Below the pieces are notes generated by a model. The model saw only the letters and a program-made list of their open reading frames with translations, did not search any database and was not told the DNA's origin. Below, piece after piece: positions 17,262 to 25,760 of a DNA stretch of 37,204 nucleotides. Source of the DNA: Acinetobacter stercoris (GTDB lineage Bacteria; Pseudomonadota; Gammaproteobacteria; Pseudomonadales; Moraxellaceae); NCBI RefSeq assembly GCF_900323515.1, contig NZ_OOGT01000006.1, positions 1 through 37,204 on the forward strand. Reading direction: 5' to 3'. How positions within the stretch are numbered: the stretch's first letter is position 1; each line of letters opens with the position of its first letter. Made by a program: the position numbers and the translations under genes.

Positions 17262-20189
17262 ATGAGTGGGCAACAAAAAACTTCTTGCTGTTCTGGGCAT
17301 GGTTCTACATTAACATTGGTGAAAAATGATCCGGTGTGCGGTATGAGCGTGTCTGAAGATTCGACACATTTTTCAGAATATAAAGAAAAGAAATACCTTT
17401 TTTGCTGTCAGGGTTGTAAGCAGAAATTTGAACAAAATCCACAATCCTTCTTACAGGAAAAGACTCAAATTTCAGAGGGATGTGGCTGTTCCAAACATAA
17501 AGAAAGCCCAAAGGATTCCGGTTCAGCCCAGGATTTACATCATTTTAAAAAAGATGAGAAAGCGCATTGTTGCGGTGGGAAAAACACCGGTCATCATTCT
17601 CATAAATATTTAAATGATGCGGCTATATTTATGCCAGTGACCACCAATTCTAAAGCAAATACAGTGGAAACAGTGACTGATCCTGTTTGTGGTATGCAGG
17701 TTAAAACGGATTCCCAATATCACAGTGTTTATCAGGATAAAAACTATTATTTTTGTTCTGAAAATTGTCAAAATAAATTTAACACCAATCCAGCTCAATA
17801 TATCAAAACAGAAGTTAAGTCTTCATGTTGTGGTAGTGACAAAAAAGTTGAAGTCAAAACTTCAGGTTGTTGTGGAGGACATGAACACAGCCACCATGAC
17901 CATTCACAACATGCGCATCATCAGACACATACAGCAATAGACCCTGTTTGTGGGATGTCAGTTGATACCAGTACAGATTTAAAAACCGATTATGAGGGGA
18001 AAACCTATTATTTTTGTAATCCATCATGTTTGTACAAGTTTCAAAATGACCCAGAGCCATACCTGATTCCACATGATCAGCGGGCTGTACCTGAGGGGAT
18101 GGATGATGTTTTGTTTACCTGTCCGATGGATCCCGAAATCGTGCAAAAAGGTCCAGGGACATGTCCGATCTGTGGTATGGCTTTAGAGCCGATGCAACCG
18201 AGTTTAGATGAGGGACCAAACCCGGAATTGGTCGATTTTTCAAATCGTTTTTGGAAAACCCTACCGCTGACTTTGATTGTTTTTGTTTTAGCTATGGGCT
18301 CTCATATTCATGCCTTTATTTCTCCACATATTCAACCATGGATTGAACTGGTCTTATCTATTCCTGTTGTACTTTGGGCGGGTCTGCCTTTTTTACAACG
18401 TTGCTGGATTTCGTATAAAACCTGGCATCTGAATATGTGGAGCCTGATTGGTGTCGGGATACTGGCTGCATTTATTTATAGTGTTGTTGCAACAGTATTT
18501 CCATCCCTAGTTCCTGTTCAAGCTAAAACAGGACATGGTGTTGCAGTGTATTTTGAAGCGGCATGTATGATCGTATCTTTGAGTTTGCTTGGTCAAATCA
18601 TGGAATTGAAAGCACGCTCGAAAACGGCAGATTCATTACGTGCACTTTTAAAATTGCAACCAAACACGGCAAAACGAATTGAAGATGGTCAAGTTGTAGA
18701 AGTTGAAATTAGTGATGTTAAAGAGGGAGAGATATTACAGATTTCATCAGGTGAGCAAATCCCTTTAGATGGTATTGTCATTGAGGGGAAAACCTATGTC
18801 GATGAATCCATGATGACTGGAGAACCTGCAGCAGTTAAAAAAGAGGTGAATGATAAAGTCATCGGAGGAACAGTCAACCAGCAAGGTTCAATTCGTATCC
18901 AGACCACTGCTGTAGGCACAAATACAACTTTGGCAAAAATGATACAGGTCGTTGCTGATGCCCAACGTTCAAAAGCGCCTTTACAAAAAATGGCTGATGT
19001 CGTGGCTAAATACTTTGTCATGATTGTATTGGGGATTAGTGTAATCACTTTTATTGCCTGGATGTTCTTTGGAGCGAGTTTTGATTTGGCATTAATGTGT
19101 GCTGTTTCCGTCCTGATTATTGCCTGTCCATGTGCACTAGGTTTGGCGACACCTATGTCTGTTATGGCAACGACGGGTAGAGCAGCACAAAAAGGTGTGT
19201 TGTTTAAAGATGCAGAGGCGATAGAAGCATTAAGTAAGGTGGATGTGGTTGTCGTCGATAAAACGGGTACTTTGACAGAAGGTAAACCAGGTGTATCCAA
19301 AATCGAGGTCTTATCTTCAAATCTGGATCAAAGCCACGCTGAACTATGGATTGCATCTGTTGAGCAATATTCAACCCATCCGATTGCGGAAACATTAACA
19401 AGATTAGTATCTCCAGAACAATTATTGGCGGCTCAGGATTTTGAAGATGTAACTGGCTTTGGCGTTAAAGGACGTCTTCAAAATCAAATGCTTTATGTGG
19501 GGAGCCAAAAGTTATTGGATAATTTGGGACTGAAAATAGATGCAGATCACTCACACAAAATTGATCAGTTACGCTCACAGGGAAATGCGCTTAGTTTTCT
19601 GGCAAATGAGCATGAAGTCCTTGCTTATATTGCGATTAAAGATGCAATTAAAGCCAATGCCAGGCAAGTAATTGATCAGCTACATGCTGATGGTATAGAA
19701 GTCGTTATGGCAACAGGTGATCATGAGCAAAATGCTCAACTGGTTGCTGACGAGCTTGGAATTCAGCAGGTATATGGTAATTGTGATCCGACTGAAAAGC
19801 TAAGTATTGTTCAGAAATATCAAGCTCAGGGCAAAGTTGTAGCGATGGCAGGTGACGGGATCAATGATGCACCAGCACTCGCTCAGGCTAATGTGGGGAT
19901 TGCTATGGGTACAGGTACAGATATTGCTAAACAGACAGCACAGGTTACTTTGGTCAAAGGTGATATTCGTGGTGTAGCTGATGCTTTACATATGGCAAGA
20001 CAGGGTGTGAAAAACATGAAACAGAATTTAGGTTTTTCATTTATCTATAATGGATTAGGTGTACCAGTGGCAGCAGGTATTTTTTATCCTGTTTTAGGTA
20101 TTCTGCTCACACCGATGTTTGCTGCGGTGGCGATGTCTTTAAGTTCATTATCCGTAGTACTTAATGCACTCCGTTTGAATCGTTCCTGA
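17262..20189 (+). CDS. copper-type P1B ATPase with three YHS domains
   Basis: This 975-aa heavy-metal-translocating ATPase probably exports Cu(I) or Ag(I). The N-terminal 310 residues hold three YHS domains, each starting DPVCGM (D23, D140, D227). A heavy-metal-binding motif TCPMDPEIVQKGPGTCPICGM lies at about 286-307. The linkers carry repeated Cys pairs (TSCC, HCCGG, SSCCGS, SGCCGG) and a His-rich stretch (GHEHSHHDHSQHAHHQTH). The pump core has the transport motif CPC at 622-624, the phosphorylated D666 in DKTGTLTEG, the HP motif STHPIAET and GDGINDAPALA. CPC with HP marks the P1B-1 (Cu/Ag) class. AGGGGA before the ATG supports the start. The divergent MerR regulator is its likely controller. 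Most relatives have one or no YHS domain, so three is unusual. Confidence 0.92.
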   Translation: MSGQQKTSCCSGHGSTLTLVKNDPVCGMSVSEDSTHFSEYKEKKYLFCCQGCKQKFEQNPQSFLQEKTQISEGCGCSKHKESPKDSGSAQDLHHFKKDEKAHCCGGKNTGHHSHKYLNDAAIFMPVTTNSKANTVETVTDPVCGMQVKTDSQYHSVYQDKNYYFCSENCQNKFNTNPAQYIKTEVKSSCCGSDKKVEVKTSGCCGGHEHSHHDHSQHAHHQTHTAIDPVCGMSVDTSTDLKTDYEGKTYYFCNPSCLYKFQNDPEPYLIPHDQRAVPEGMDDVLFTCPMDPEIVQKGPGTCPICGMALEPMQPSLDEGPNPELVDFSNRFWKTLPLTLIVFVLAMGSHIHAFISPHIQPWIELVLSIPVVLWAGLPFLQRCWISYKTWHLNMWSLIGVGILAAFIYSVVATVFPSLVPVQAKTGHGVAVYFEAACMIVSLSLLGQIMELKARSKTADSLRALLKLQPNTAKRIEDGQVVEVEISDVKEGEILQISSGEQIPLDGIVIEGKTYVDESMMTGEPAAVKKEVNDKVIGGTVNQQGSIRIQTTAVGTNTTLAKMIQVVADAQRSKAPLQKMADVVAKYFVMIVLGISVITFIAWMFFGASFDLALMCAVSVLIIACPCALGLATPMSVMATTGRAAQKGVLFKDAEAIEALSKVDVVVVDKTGTLTEGKPGVSKIEVLSSNLDQSHAELWIASVEQYSTHPIAETLTRLVSPEQLLAAQDFEDVTGFGVKGRLQNQMLYVGSQKLLDNLGLKIDADHSHKIDQLRSQGNALSFLANEHEVLAYIAIKDAIKANARQVIDQLHADGIEVVMATGDHEQNAQLVADELGIQQVYGNCDPTEKLSIVQKYQAQGKVVAMAGDGINDAPALAQANVGIAMGTGTDIAKQTAQVTLVKGDIRGVADALHMARQGVKNMKQNLGFSFIYNGLGVPVAAGIFYPVLGILLTPMFAAVAMSLSSLSVVLNALRLNRS

Positions 20190-20673
20190 TGTGGTAAATG
20201 CTTAATTGCTACTAATTCTCAGGCTATGGCAGATGTTTATTGATAAAATCTGCCATAGTTATAAGATTGACATTAAGTACATAGAGAGTGTCGAGAAAGA
20301 TCAAACAGATGCAAAGAAAAATCTCATTAATAGAATCAAGATTCAGTTTATTTAAAAGTCTGGTTTTCATTATATCCTCTCTTCAAAAGACTGTTTATTA
20401 CAAGCACCCTGAATCATCGATAGCTGTAGTTGTTGGCTTTATAAAAATCAAGATTTATTCAGATAAAAATAAGACGAATATTTAATTTATTGTTCCATTA
20501 AAATTAGTGTGGCACTTTGATTGTTTTTTGGTTATCTTTATTGCATGCAACATGCTATAACGTGAATGTAATATTTCATTGATGAATTGAATAGAAATAA
20601 AACTTATCTAAATAAGATATCGATTTAGGTATTTTCACCACCTGAATCATAGACAAGGAGCGACGAAGAGAAG
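20190..20673. other. gene-free interval (484 bp) between metal ATPase and amidohydrolase
   Basis: It contains a hairpin at 20224-20258 and otherwise AT-rich sequence leading to the amidohydrolase promoter. I see no convincing gene. The only open frame of note (20288-20485) starts with GTG, lacks a ribosome-binding site and has no recognisable features. Confidence 0.6.
20224..20258 (+). terminator. hairpin after the metal ATPase, probable terminator
   Basis: CTATGGCAGAT (20224-20234) and ATCTGCCATAG (20248-20258) form a perfect 11-bp stem. Only TTAT follows, so the U-tract is weak and the terminator call is tentative. Confidence 0.5.
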
Positions 20674-21543
20674 ATGGATTACTGTTTATCGCCTTTGGAA
20701 CATTTTCAGAAAATCAATTTTCTGGTTCCTGAAGGAGCATGTGACACTCATGCGCATGTAGTTGCTGAAGATATTGAACAATATCCCATGGTCGATACGA
20801 GAAGTTATACCCCACGTCCTGCGACCGAACAAGATTATTTCAAAATGCTGAAACAGACAGGAATGTCACGTGGAGTGCTGGTTCAAATCAGTGTTTATGG
20901 CACGGATAACCGGTATATGCTTGAAGTGCTATCACGCCATCCAGACCAGCTTAGAGGTATAGCTGTAGTTGATGCCGATATTTCAGAAAATGAACTGGAA
21001 CGGATGCACCAATTAGGGGTAAGAGGGCTTCGAATTAATGTGTTATTTGGTGGTGGCATTGGTTTTGCAGCGATGGAACGATTGGCAGATAAAATCAAAA
21101 GTTTTGGCTGGCATATGCAGTTTTTAATGGATGCGGCTGATATTCCAGAACTTATGCCCAGATTACAAAAATTACCTGTCATCGGGGTGGTTGATCATAT
21201 GGGACATACCCCTGTCTCCTCAGGACTTGAAAGTCCTGCAATGAAAGGTTTGACACACTTGATGGAAGAGCATGGCTGGTGGGTCAAACTGTCAGGTGCT
21301 TATCGTATCGGTGATAATTTTCCAAATTTTATGGATGTCAATCAATGGGCAAGAAAGTTGTATCAGACAGCACCTGAACAATGTGTATGGGGGAGTGACT
21401 GGCCACATGTCGCACTTACTCAAATGCCGGATACGGGGGCTCTATTAAATCAGTTAGAACTTTGGCTACCAACGGAACAAGACCGTAAAAAGGTACTCGT
21501 TGATAATCCACAAAAGCTTTATGGATTTCCAGCAATGACCTAA
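20674..21543 (+). CDS. amidohydrolase-family hydrolase (COG3618 type)
   Basis: This 289-aa TIM-barrel hydrolase belongs to the amidohydrolase superfamily. H26 and H28 in ACDTHAHVV form the HxH element. D242 in WGSDWPHV is the conserved catalytic Asp. The family includes 2-pyrone-4,6-dicarboxylate hydrolase (LigI) and related lactonases that open ring compounds; the actual substrate is unknown. It probably forms a two-gene unit with the MFS transporter that starts 17 bp downstream, suggesting uptake and hydrolysis of the same organic acid. GAAGAGAAG just before the ATG serves as ribosome-binding site. Confidence 0.8.
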   Translation: MDYCLSPLEHFQKINFLVPEGACDTHAHVVAEDIEQYPMVDTRSYTPRPATEQDYFKMLKQTGMSRGVLVQISVYGTDNRYMLEVLSRHPDQLRGIAVVDADISENELERMHQLGVRGLRINVLFGGGIGFAAMERLADKIKSFGWHMQFLMDAADIPELMPRLQKLPVIGVVDHMGHTPVSSGLESPAMKGLTHLMEEHGWWVKLSGAYRIGDNFPNFMDVNQWARKLYQTAPEQCVWGSDWPHVALTQMPDTGALLNQLELWLPTEQDRKKVLVDNPQKLYGFPAMT

Positions 21544-21560
21544 GAATAGGGAGAAGGAAA

Positions 21561-22796
21561 ATGCTTTGGTTTAGGGAATTGAACAAAACTGAAAAAAAAA
21601 CATTTATTGGTGCATTTGGTGGATGGGCAATAGATGCTTTGGATTTCATGGTATTTACATTTGTTATTTCAACGTTGATCACACTGTGGGGCATAGATAA
21701 AAGTCAGGCAGGAATGCTTGGTACAGTAACGTTATTATTTTCTGCAATTGGTGGCTGGGGAGCAGGCATTCTGGCGGATAAATACGGCAGGGTAAAAATA
21801 CTCCAATACACTATTTTATGGTTTTCGGTTTGTACAGTACTGATTGGTTTTGCACAGAATTTTGAACAGATTTTTATCTTGCGAGCATTACAGGGATTAG
21901 GTTTTGGTGGTGAATGGGCTGTTGGTTCAGTTCTGATGGGAGAAATTGTCCGTTCACAGCATCGTGGTAAAGCCGTGGGTACTGTACAAAGTGGTTGGGC
22001 TATAGGGTGGGGGGTAGCTGCCATTTTGTATACCATTGCTTTTACTGTTTTTCCACCTGAAATTGCATGGCGTACATTGTTCTGGATCGGTGTATTTCCT
22101 GCATTACTGATTTTATTTATACGTAAGCATGTTCCTGAACCAGAGGTTTTTAAACAGACTAAACAGGCAGCTGGCACTACAAAAGTCAGTTTTTGGGAAA
22201 TCTTTTCACCTCGATTGGTAAAAAACACCCTGTTAACTGCTATTTTGTGTACAGGTGTCCAAGGTGGTTATTATGCAATCACGACATGGTTACCGACTTA
22301 TCTCAAGACTGAAAGAGGTCTTTCTGTATTGAATACAGGAGGTTATCTTGGGGTAATTATTTTTGGGTCATTCGTTGGGTATATCACAGGCGCATATATG
22401 ACCGATAAGTTCGGGCGCAAAGCAAATCTGCTTATCTTTTCTGTTTTATCCTGTTTAAGTGTTTATTTTTATACCCAGTTTCAACTGACCAATGAATTAA
22501 TGTTGTTACTTGGATTTCCACTTGGTTTTGCGGCATCAGGAATATTTAGTGGTTTAGGTGCATACTTAACTGAATTATTTCCAAATGAGCTACGCGCAAA
22601 TGGGCAGGGTTTTGCCTATAATTTTGGTCGTGGTATTGGTGCATTATTCCCGACACTTGTTGGATTTTTAGCACAAAATAATGGTTTGGGCTGGGCAATT
22701 GGTGTGTTTGCTGGTGGAGCATATTTTGTGGTGATTGTGATTACGCTGTTTTTACCTGAAACCAAAGGGCGTGATTTGTTCCAAAATCAATCGTAA
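21561..22796 (+). CDS. MFS transporter, probably for an organic or aromatic acid
   Basis: This 411-aa major facilitator protein has about 12 hydrophobic helices. The loop 2-3 motif is ADKYGRVK and its second-half equivalent is TDKFGRKAN. The N-terminal WAIDALDFMVFTFV segment resembles the AAHS and sialate/carboxylate transporter groups, in which this Asp pair is conserved. The gene follows the amidohydrolase closely with a good ribosome-binding site (AGAAGGA). It therefore probably imports that enzyme's substrate or a precursor. The exact substrate cannot be read from the sequence. It is convergent with the LysR gene. Confidence 0.82.
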   Translation: MLWFRELNKTEKKTFIGAFGGWAIDALDFMVFTFVISTLITLWGIDKSQAGMLGTVTLLFSAIGGWGAGILADKYGRVKILQYTILWFSVCTVLIGFAQNFEQIFILRALQGLGFGGEWAVGSVLMGEIVRSQHRGKAVGTVQSGWAIGWGVAAILYTIAFTVFPPEIAWRTLFWIGVFPALLILFIRKHVPEPEVFKQTKQAAGTTKVSFWEIFSPRLVKNTLLTAILCTGVQGGYYAITTWLPTYLKTERGLSVLNTGGYLGVIIFGSFVGYITGAYMTDKFGRKANLLIFSVLSCLSVYFYTQFQLTNELMLLLGFPLGFAASGIFSGLGAYLTELFPNELRANGQGFAYNFGRGIGALFPTLVGFLAQNNGLGWAIGVFAGGAYFVVIVITLFLPETKGRDLFQNQS

Positions 22797-22856
22797 AATA
22801 TTAAGGGCTGCTGACATATTATAACTATATTGTGTTGCCTGCTAAATTGAACGGAC

Positions 22857-22907
22857 TGGTTGCGAAATGTAGAGAATGGCGAGGTCATTTTTCAAGTTTC
22901 GTAACCA
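22857..22907. repeat. long-range inverted repeat in the MFS/LysR gap
   Basis: TGGTTGCGAAA (22857-22867) and TTTCGTAACCA (22897-22907) pair over 11 bp with a single G-U pair. They enclose 29 bp in the gap between two convergent genes. It lacks a T-run, so it is not a classical terminator. It could be a remnant or a structured 3' end. Confidence 0.5.
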
Positions 22908-22980
22908 ATTTGAAATATCAACAGATCCTGATAGATAAGTCGTATCAAGCTATGGACGTACAATTTCCATGATCGAACGA

Positions 22981-23901
22981 CTATTTATTTTGAGTAATAA
23001 TATCGGTAATTTTTTCAAAAAAAGATTCAACAATCATATTACGCTTTTTCCCTTTGCTGGTCACCAGACATATGCGTGTATCATAATGAAAAGACTCAAT
23101 AAATAATGGTTTCATATCGCTGTTTTCAACCCATTTCTTTGCATAATGATCTGGTAAAAAACCGATAAAATTCCCTGTCAGAATTAAAAATGCAATGCCT
23201 TCACGGTCACTTGCAGTCGCAGTACAGTTTAAGTTTTGATAAAGCTGTAGTGCTTTGGGACTCAAGGTATAACTTGGCATAACAGCATTCCATTCATGCA
23301 GATCTGAATGCGATAACTCGAGTTCTTTTTCAAATAAAGGATGATCTTTACCACAATATAAAAATGATTGCTCCGCATATAAATCAAAATAGTCTAGACC
23401 GGAAAGAGGGGTCACTAAGGGGATTGCACCCAAATGTAAGCGACCATCCATGACTTTACATTCGATATCGGCAAGGGTGCTCATACTAATATTAACTTGT
23501 ACCTCTGAGCTTTCCTGTGTGAGCTGTTTTAACGTATGTGTGATGTAAGATTTAGGCATAGTGACCAGATTATTGATGATGCCTATATTTAGATCACCTT
23601 TTAGTTTTTTATGAATCTGATTGACTTTTAAACGAAAATCTTCAATAGAAGCGATCAAGGTATCTGTATAGTTTAAAATTTCCTGCCCTTCATGCGTGAG
23701 TGAAAAACCTGCACGACCACGTTGACACAGACGTACACCTAGACGTTTTTCCAGATCGCTCATGTGTAGGCTGATTGCTGATCGGCTAATACCTAATAAA
23801 CTCTCGGCAGCGGTGAAACTTCCTGTTTCAGATACTGTTTTGAATATTTTTAATAATTTAATATCAAAATCAGTCACTTGATTCAATTTTTTTGTTTTCA
23901 T
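22981..23901 (-). CDS. LysR-family transcriptional regulator
   Basis: This 306-aa regulator has an N-terminal winged helix-turn-helix (about residues 10-70, FKTVSETGSFTAAESLLGISRSAISLHMSDLEKRLGVRL written in parts: SGSFTAAE..., RSAISLHMS, LEKRLGVRLCQR). The substrate-binding domain follows (about 90-300). It is transcribed away from the aminotransferase gene across 95 bp, the normal layout for a LysR regulator and its target. A dyad (23927-23948) lies between them. The effector is unknown; an amino acid or its oxo-acid is plausible from context. Control of the MFS/amidohydrolase pair, to which it is convergent, is less likely but not excluded. Confidence 0.88.
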   Translation of the reverse strand: MKTKKLNQVTDFDIKLLKIFKTVSETGSFTAAESLLGISRSAISLHMSDLEKRLGVRLCQRGRAGFSLTHEGQEILNYTDTLIASIEDFRLKVNQIHKKLKGDLNIGIINNLVTMPKSYITHTLKQLTQESSEVQVNISMSTLADIECKVMDGRLHLGAIPLVTPLSGLDYFDLYAEQSFLYCGKDHPLFEKELELSHSDLHEWNAVMPSYTLSPKALQLYQNLNCTATASDREGIAFLILTGNFIGFLPDHYAKKWVENSDMKPLFIESFHYDTRICLVTSKGKKRNMIVESFFEKITDIITQNK

Positions 23902-23926
23902 TTAGGTGAGTTTTTTTAAATCTAAA

Positions 23927-23948
23927 GATAAGTTAATTTGAATTTATC
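23927..23948. promoter_or_regulatory. dyad between LysR gene and aminotransferase, possible operator
   Basis: GATAA (23927-23931) and TTATC (23944-23948) are inverted across 12 bp, near the T-N11-A style of LysR sites. The dyad is flanked by two copies of CTAAAG (23922-23927 and 23953-23958). The region is AT-rich, so chance is possible. Confidence 0.35.
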
Positions 23949-23996
23949 AAACCTAAAGTTGTTTTGTAAACTCCTGAACAGAATAAGGAGATCGGT

Positions 23997-25328
23997 ATGA
24001 TAAATACACAAGGAATAGATCATTTAAATTTGCAGGCACACTGGATGCCATTTTCCTCCAATCGGAATTTCCATAAAGATCCAAGAATGATTGTTTCTGC
24101 AAAAGATCAGTGGCTGGTCGATGCAGATGGGCGACAGGTGTATGATTCCTTATCAGGGTTATGGACCTGTGGGCTTGGGCATTGCCTACCTGAAATACAA
24201 TCAAGTGTTGCAAAACAATTGGAAAAACTCGATTACTCTCCTGCTTTCCAGTTTGCCCATCCACTCTCTTTTCAACTGGCTGAAAAAATTATTCAACATA
24301 TGCCAGCAGGATTGAATCATGTTTTTTTTACTGATTCCGGTTCGGAAGCTGCGGATACAGCTTTAAAAATGGCAAAGGCATATTGGCGCATTAAAGGTCA
24401 ACCGACAAAAACAAAATTGATTGGTAGAGCACGTGCTTATCATGGCGTCAATATTGGTGGCACAAGTTTAGGCGGAATAGGTGGCAATCGTAAAATGTAC
24501 GGCGACTTGATGAATGTTGATCATTTGCCACATACCTTACAAAAAGATCAAGTGTTTACTAAAGGGATGGCCGAGACAGGTGGCGTAGCGCTTGCTGATG
24601 AAATGTTAAAGCTGATCGAACTACATGATGCCTCTAATATTGCAGCGGTCATTGTAGAGCCTGTTTCTGGTTCGGCAGGGGCAATTGTACCGCCAAAAGG
24701 TTATCTCAAACGACTACGTGAAATCTGTGATCAACATAATATCCTGTTGATTTTTGATGAAGTGATTACGGCATTTGGCCGGATGGGGACATGGACAGCT
24801 TCAGAGTATTTTGATGTGAAACCAGACCTTTTAAATTTTGCAAAACAGGTCACCAATGGCGCTATTCCTCTGGGAGGGGTAGTTGCAAGCGAGGAAATTT
24901 ACCAGACTTTTATGCAGCAGGATATTGCTGAACATCTGGTTGAATTTACGCACGGCTATACTTATTCGGCGCATCCTGTCGCATGCGCTGCAGGTCTGGC
25001 TACGCTGAATGTACTTGAACAGAGAGATGTTATGGGGCAAGTTCAGGCGTTGATTCCCCAGTTTGAAGACAAGATACACCAGTTGAAAGGAATACCTCAT
25101 ATTCTGGATATTCGCAATTGTGGCTTGATCGGAGCGATACAACTGGCTGCAAGAGATGGAGATACATCCATTCGTGCTTTTGAAACGGGGATGAAACTAT
25201 GGAAAGCAGGTTTTTATGTACGTTTTGGTGCTGATACATTGCAGTTTGGGCCAATGTTTAATGCCAGTGCACAAGATCTGGATCGCTTAATGAACGCAGT
25301 AGGAGAACATTTATATCAACTGGATTAA
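23997..25328 (+). CDS. omega-amino acid (beta-alanine):pyruvate aminotransferase
   Basis: This 443-aa class-III PLP-dependent aminotransferase resembles the beta-alanine:pyruvate group (BauA/OapT). It transfers an omega-amino group to pyruvate, giving malonate semialdehyde and alanine when beta-alanine is the substrate. The PLP lysine is K283 in LLNFAKQVTNGA. The upstream LIFDEVITAFGR is the PLP ring-binding segment, with its conserved Asp. FTDSGSEAADTALKMA binds the cofactor phosphate, and the N-terminal AHWMPFSSNRNF is typical of the group. AAGGAG six bases before the ATG supports the start. A divergent LysR gene probably controls it. A permease gene follows downstream. GABA or another omega-amino acid is a possible alternative substrate. 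Confidence 0.88.
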   Translation: MINTQGIDHLNLQAHWMPFSSNRNFHKDPRMIVSAKDQWLVDADGRQVYDSLSGLWTCGLGHCLPEIQSSVAKQLEKLDYSPAFQFAHPLSFQLAEKIIQHMPAGLNHVFFTDSGSEAADTALKMAKAYWRIKGQPTKTKLIGRARAYHGVNIGGTSLGGIGGNRKMYGDLMNVDHLPHTLQKDQVFTKGMAETGGVALADEMLKLIELHDASNIAAVIVEPVSGSAGAIVPPKGYLKRLREICDQHNILLIFDEVITAFGRMGTWTASEYFDVKPDLLNFAKQVTNGAIPLGGVVASEEIYQTFMQQDIAEHLVEFTHGYTYSAHPVACAAGLATLNVLEQRDVMGQVQALIPQFEDKIHQLKGIPHILDIRNCGLIGAIQLAARDGDTSIRAFETGMKLWKAGFYVRFGADTLQFGPMFNASAQDLDRLMNAVGEHLYQLD

Positions 25329-25760
25329 GGTATTGATGCTGATTTATATCAATAGCCTCTATTGAAAATGAATGGCAAAACATAAAACAAGGCGAACTTC
25401 ACTTCATATACATCAGTTGATATTTATAACTTAAAAAAGAATAGTGAATATCTGATGAACTATTCTTTTTATAGAACTGTTTTAAATGTTCAAATTTAAA
25501 ACATCAATGAAGTAAGTACTGAACCATGAATGAATTCGTGTTGTAAAATTTCGGGCATTTTAATGTCTGGATTAAAAGCCAAGTTTTATGTTTACACATT
25601 TCAAAGCAAAATCTTTATTTGTTTTATAGTGAAATTATGAGTTTTATCATGATTTTATTTTATCTTGCTAAAAATTTTAGATACTAATGAGTCTAAGGAT
25701 TAGATCTCTGTCTATGGGTTTATTTTTAGCATTTATAAATAATCGGTTAGGGATAGATCA
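25329..25760. other. gene-free interval (432 bp) between aminotransferase and permease
   Basis: It holds the terminator-like hairpin at 25434-25470 and AT-rich DNA leading into the permease start. No open frame worth calling and no repeats were seen. The terminator suggests that the permease has its own promoter, which I could not place with confidence. Confidence 0.55.
25434..25470 (+). terminator. terminator-like hairpin after the aminotransferase
   Basis: AAAAAGAATAGT (25434-25445) pairs with ACTATTCTTTTT (25459-25470) around a 13-nt loop and ends in a run of five T. The A-run also makes it usable on the other strand. Confidence 0.65.

Noticed and set aside
18794-19300. 168-codon minus-strand frame inside the metal ATPase gene
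   Set aside because: It lies wholly opposite conserved P-type ATPase motifs.
20288-20485. 65-codon open frame in the gap after the metal ATPase
   Set aside because: GTG start, no ribosome-binding site, low-complexity AT-driven composition.
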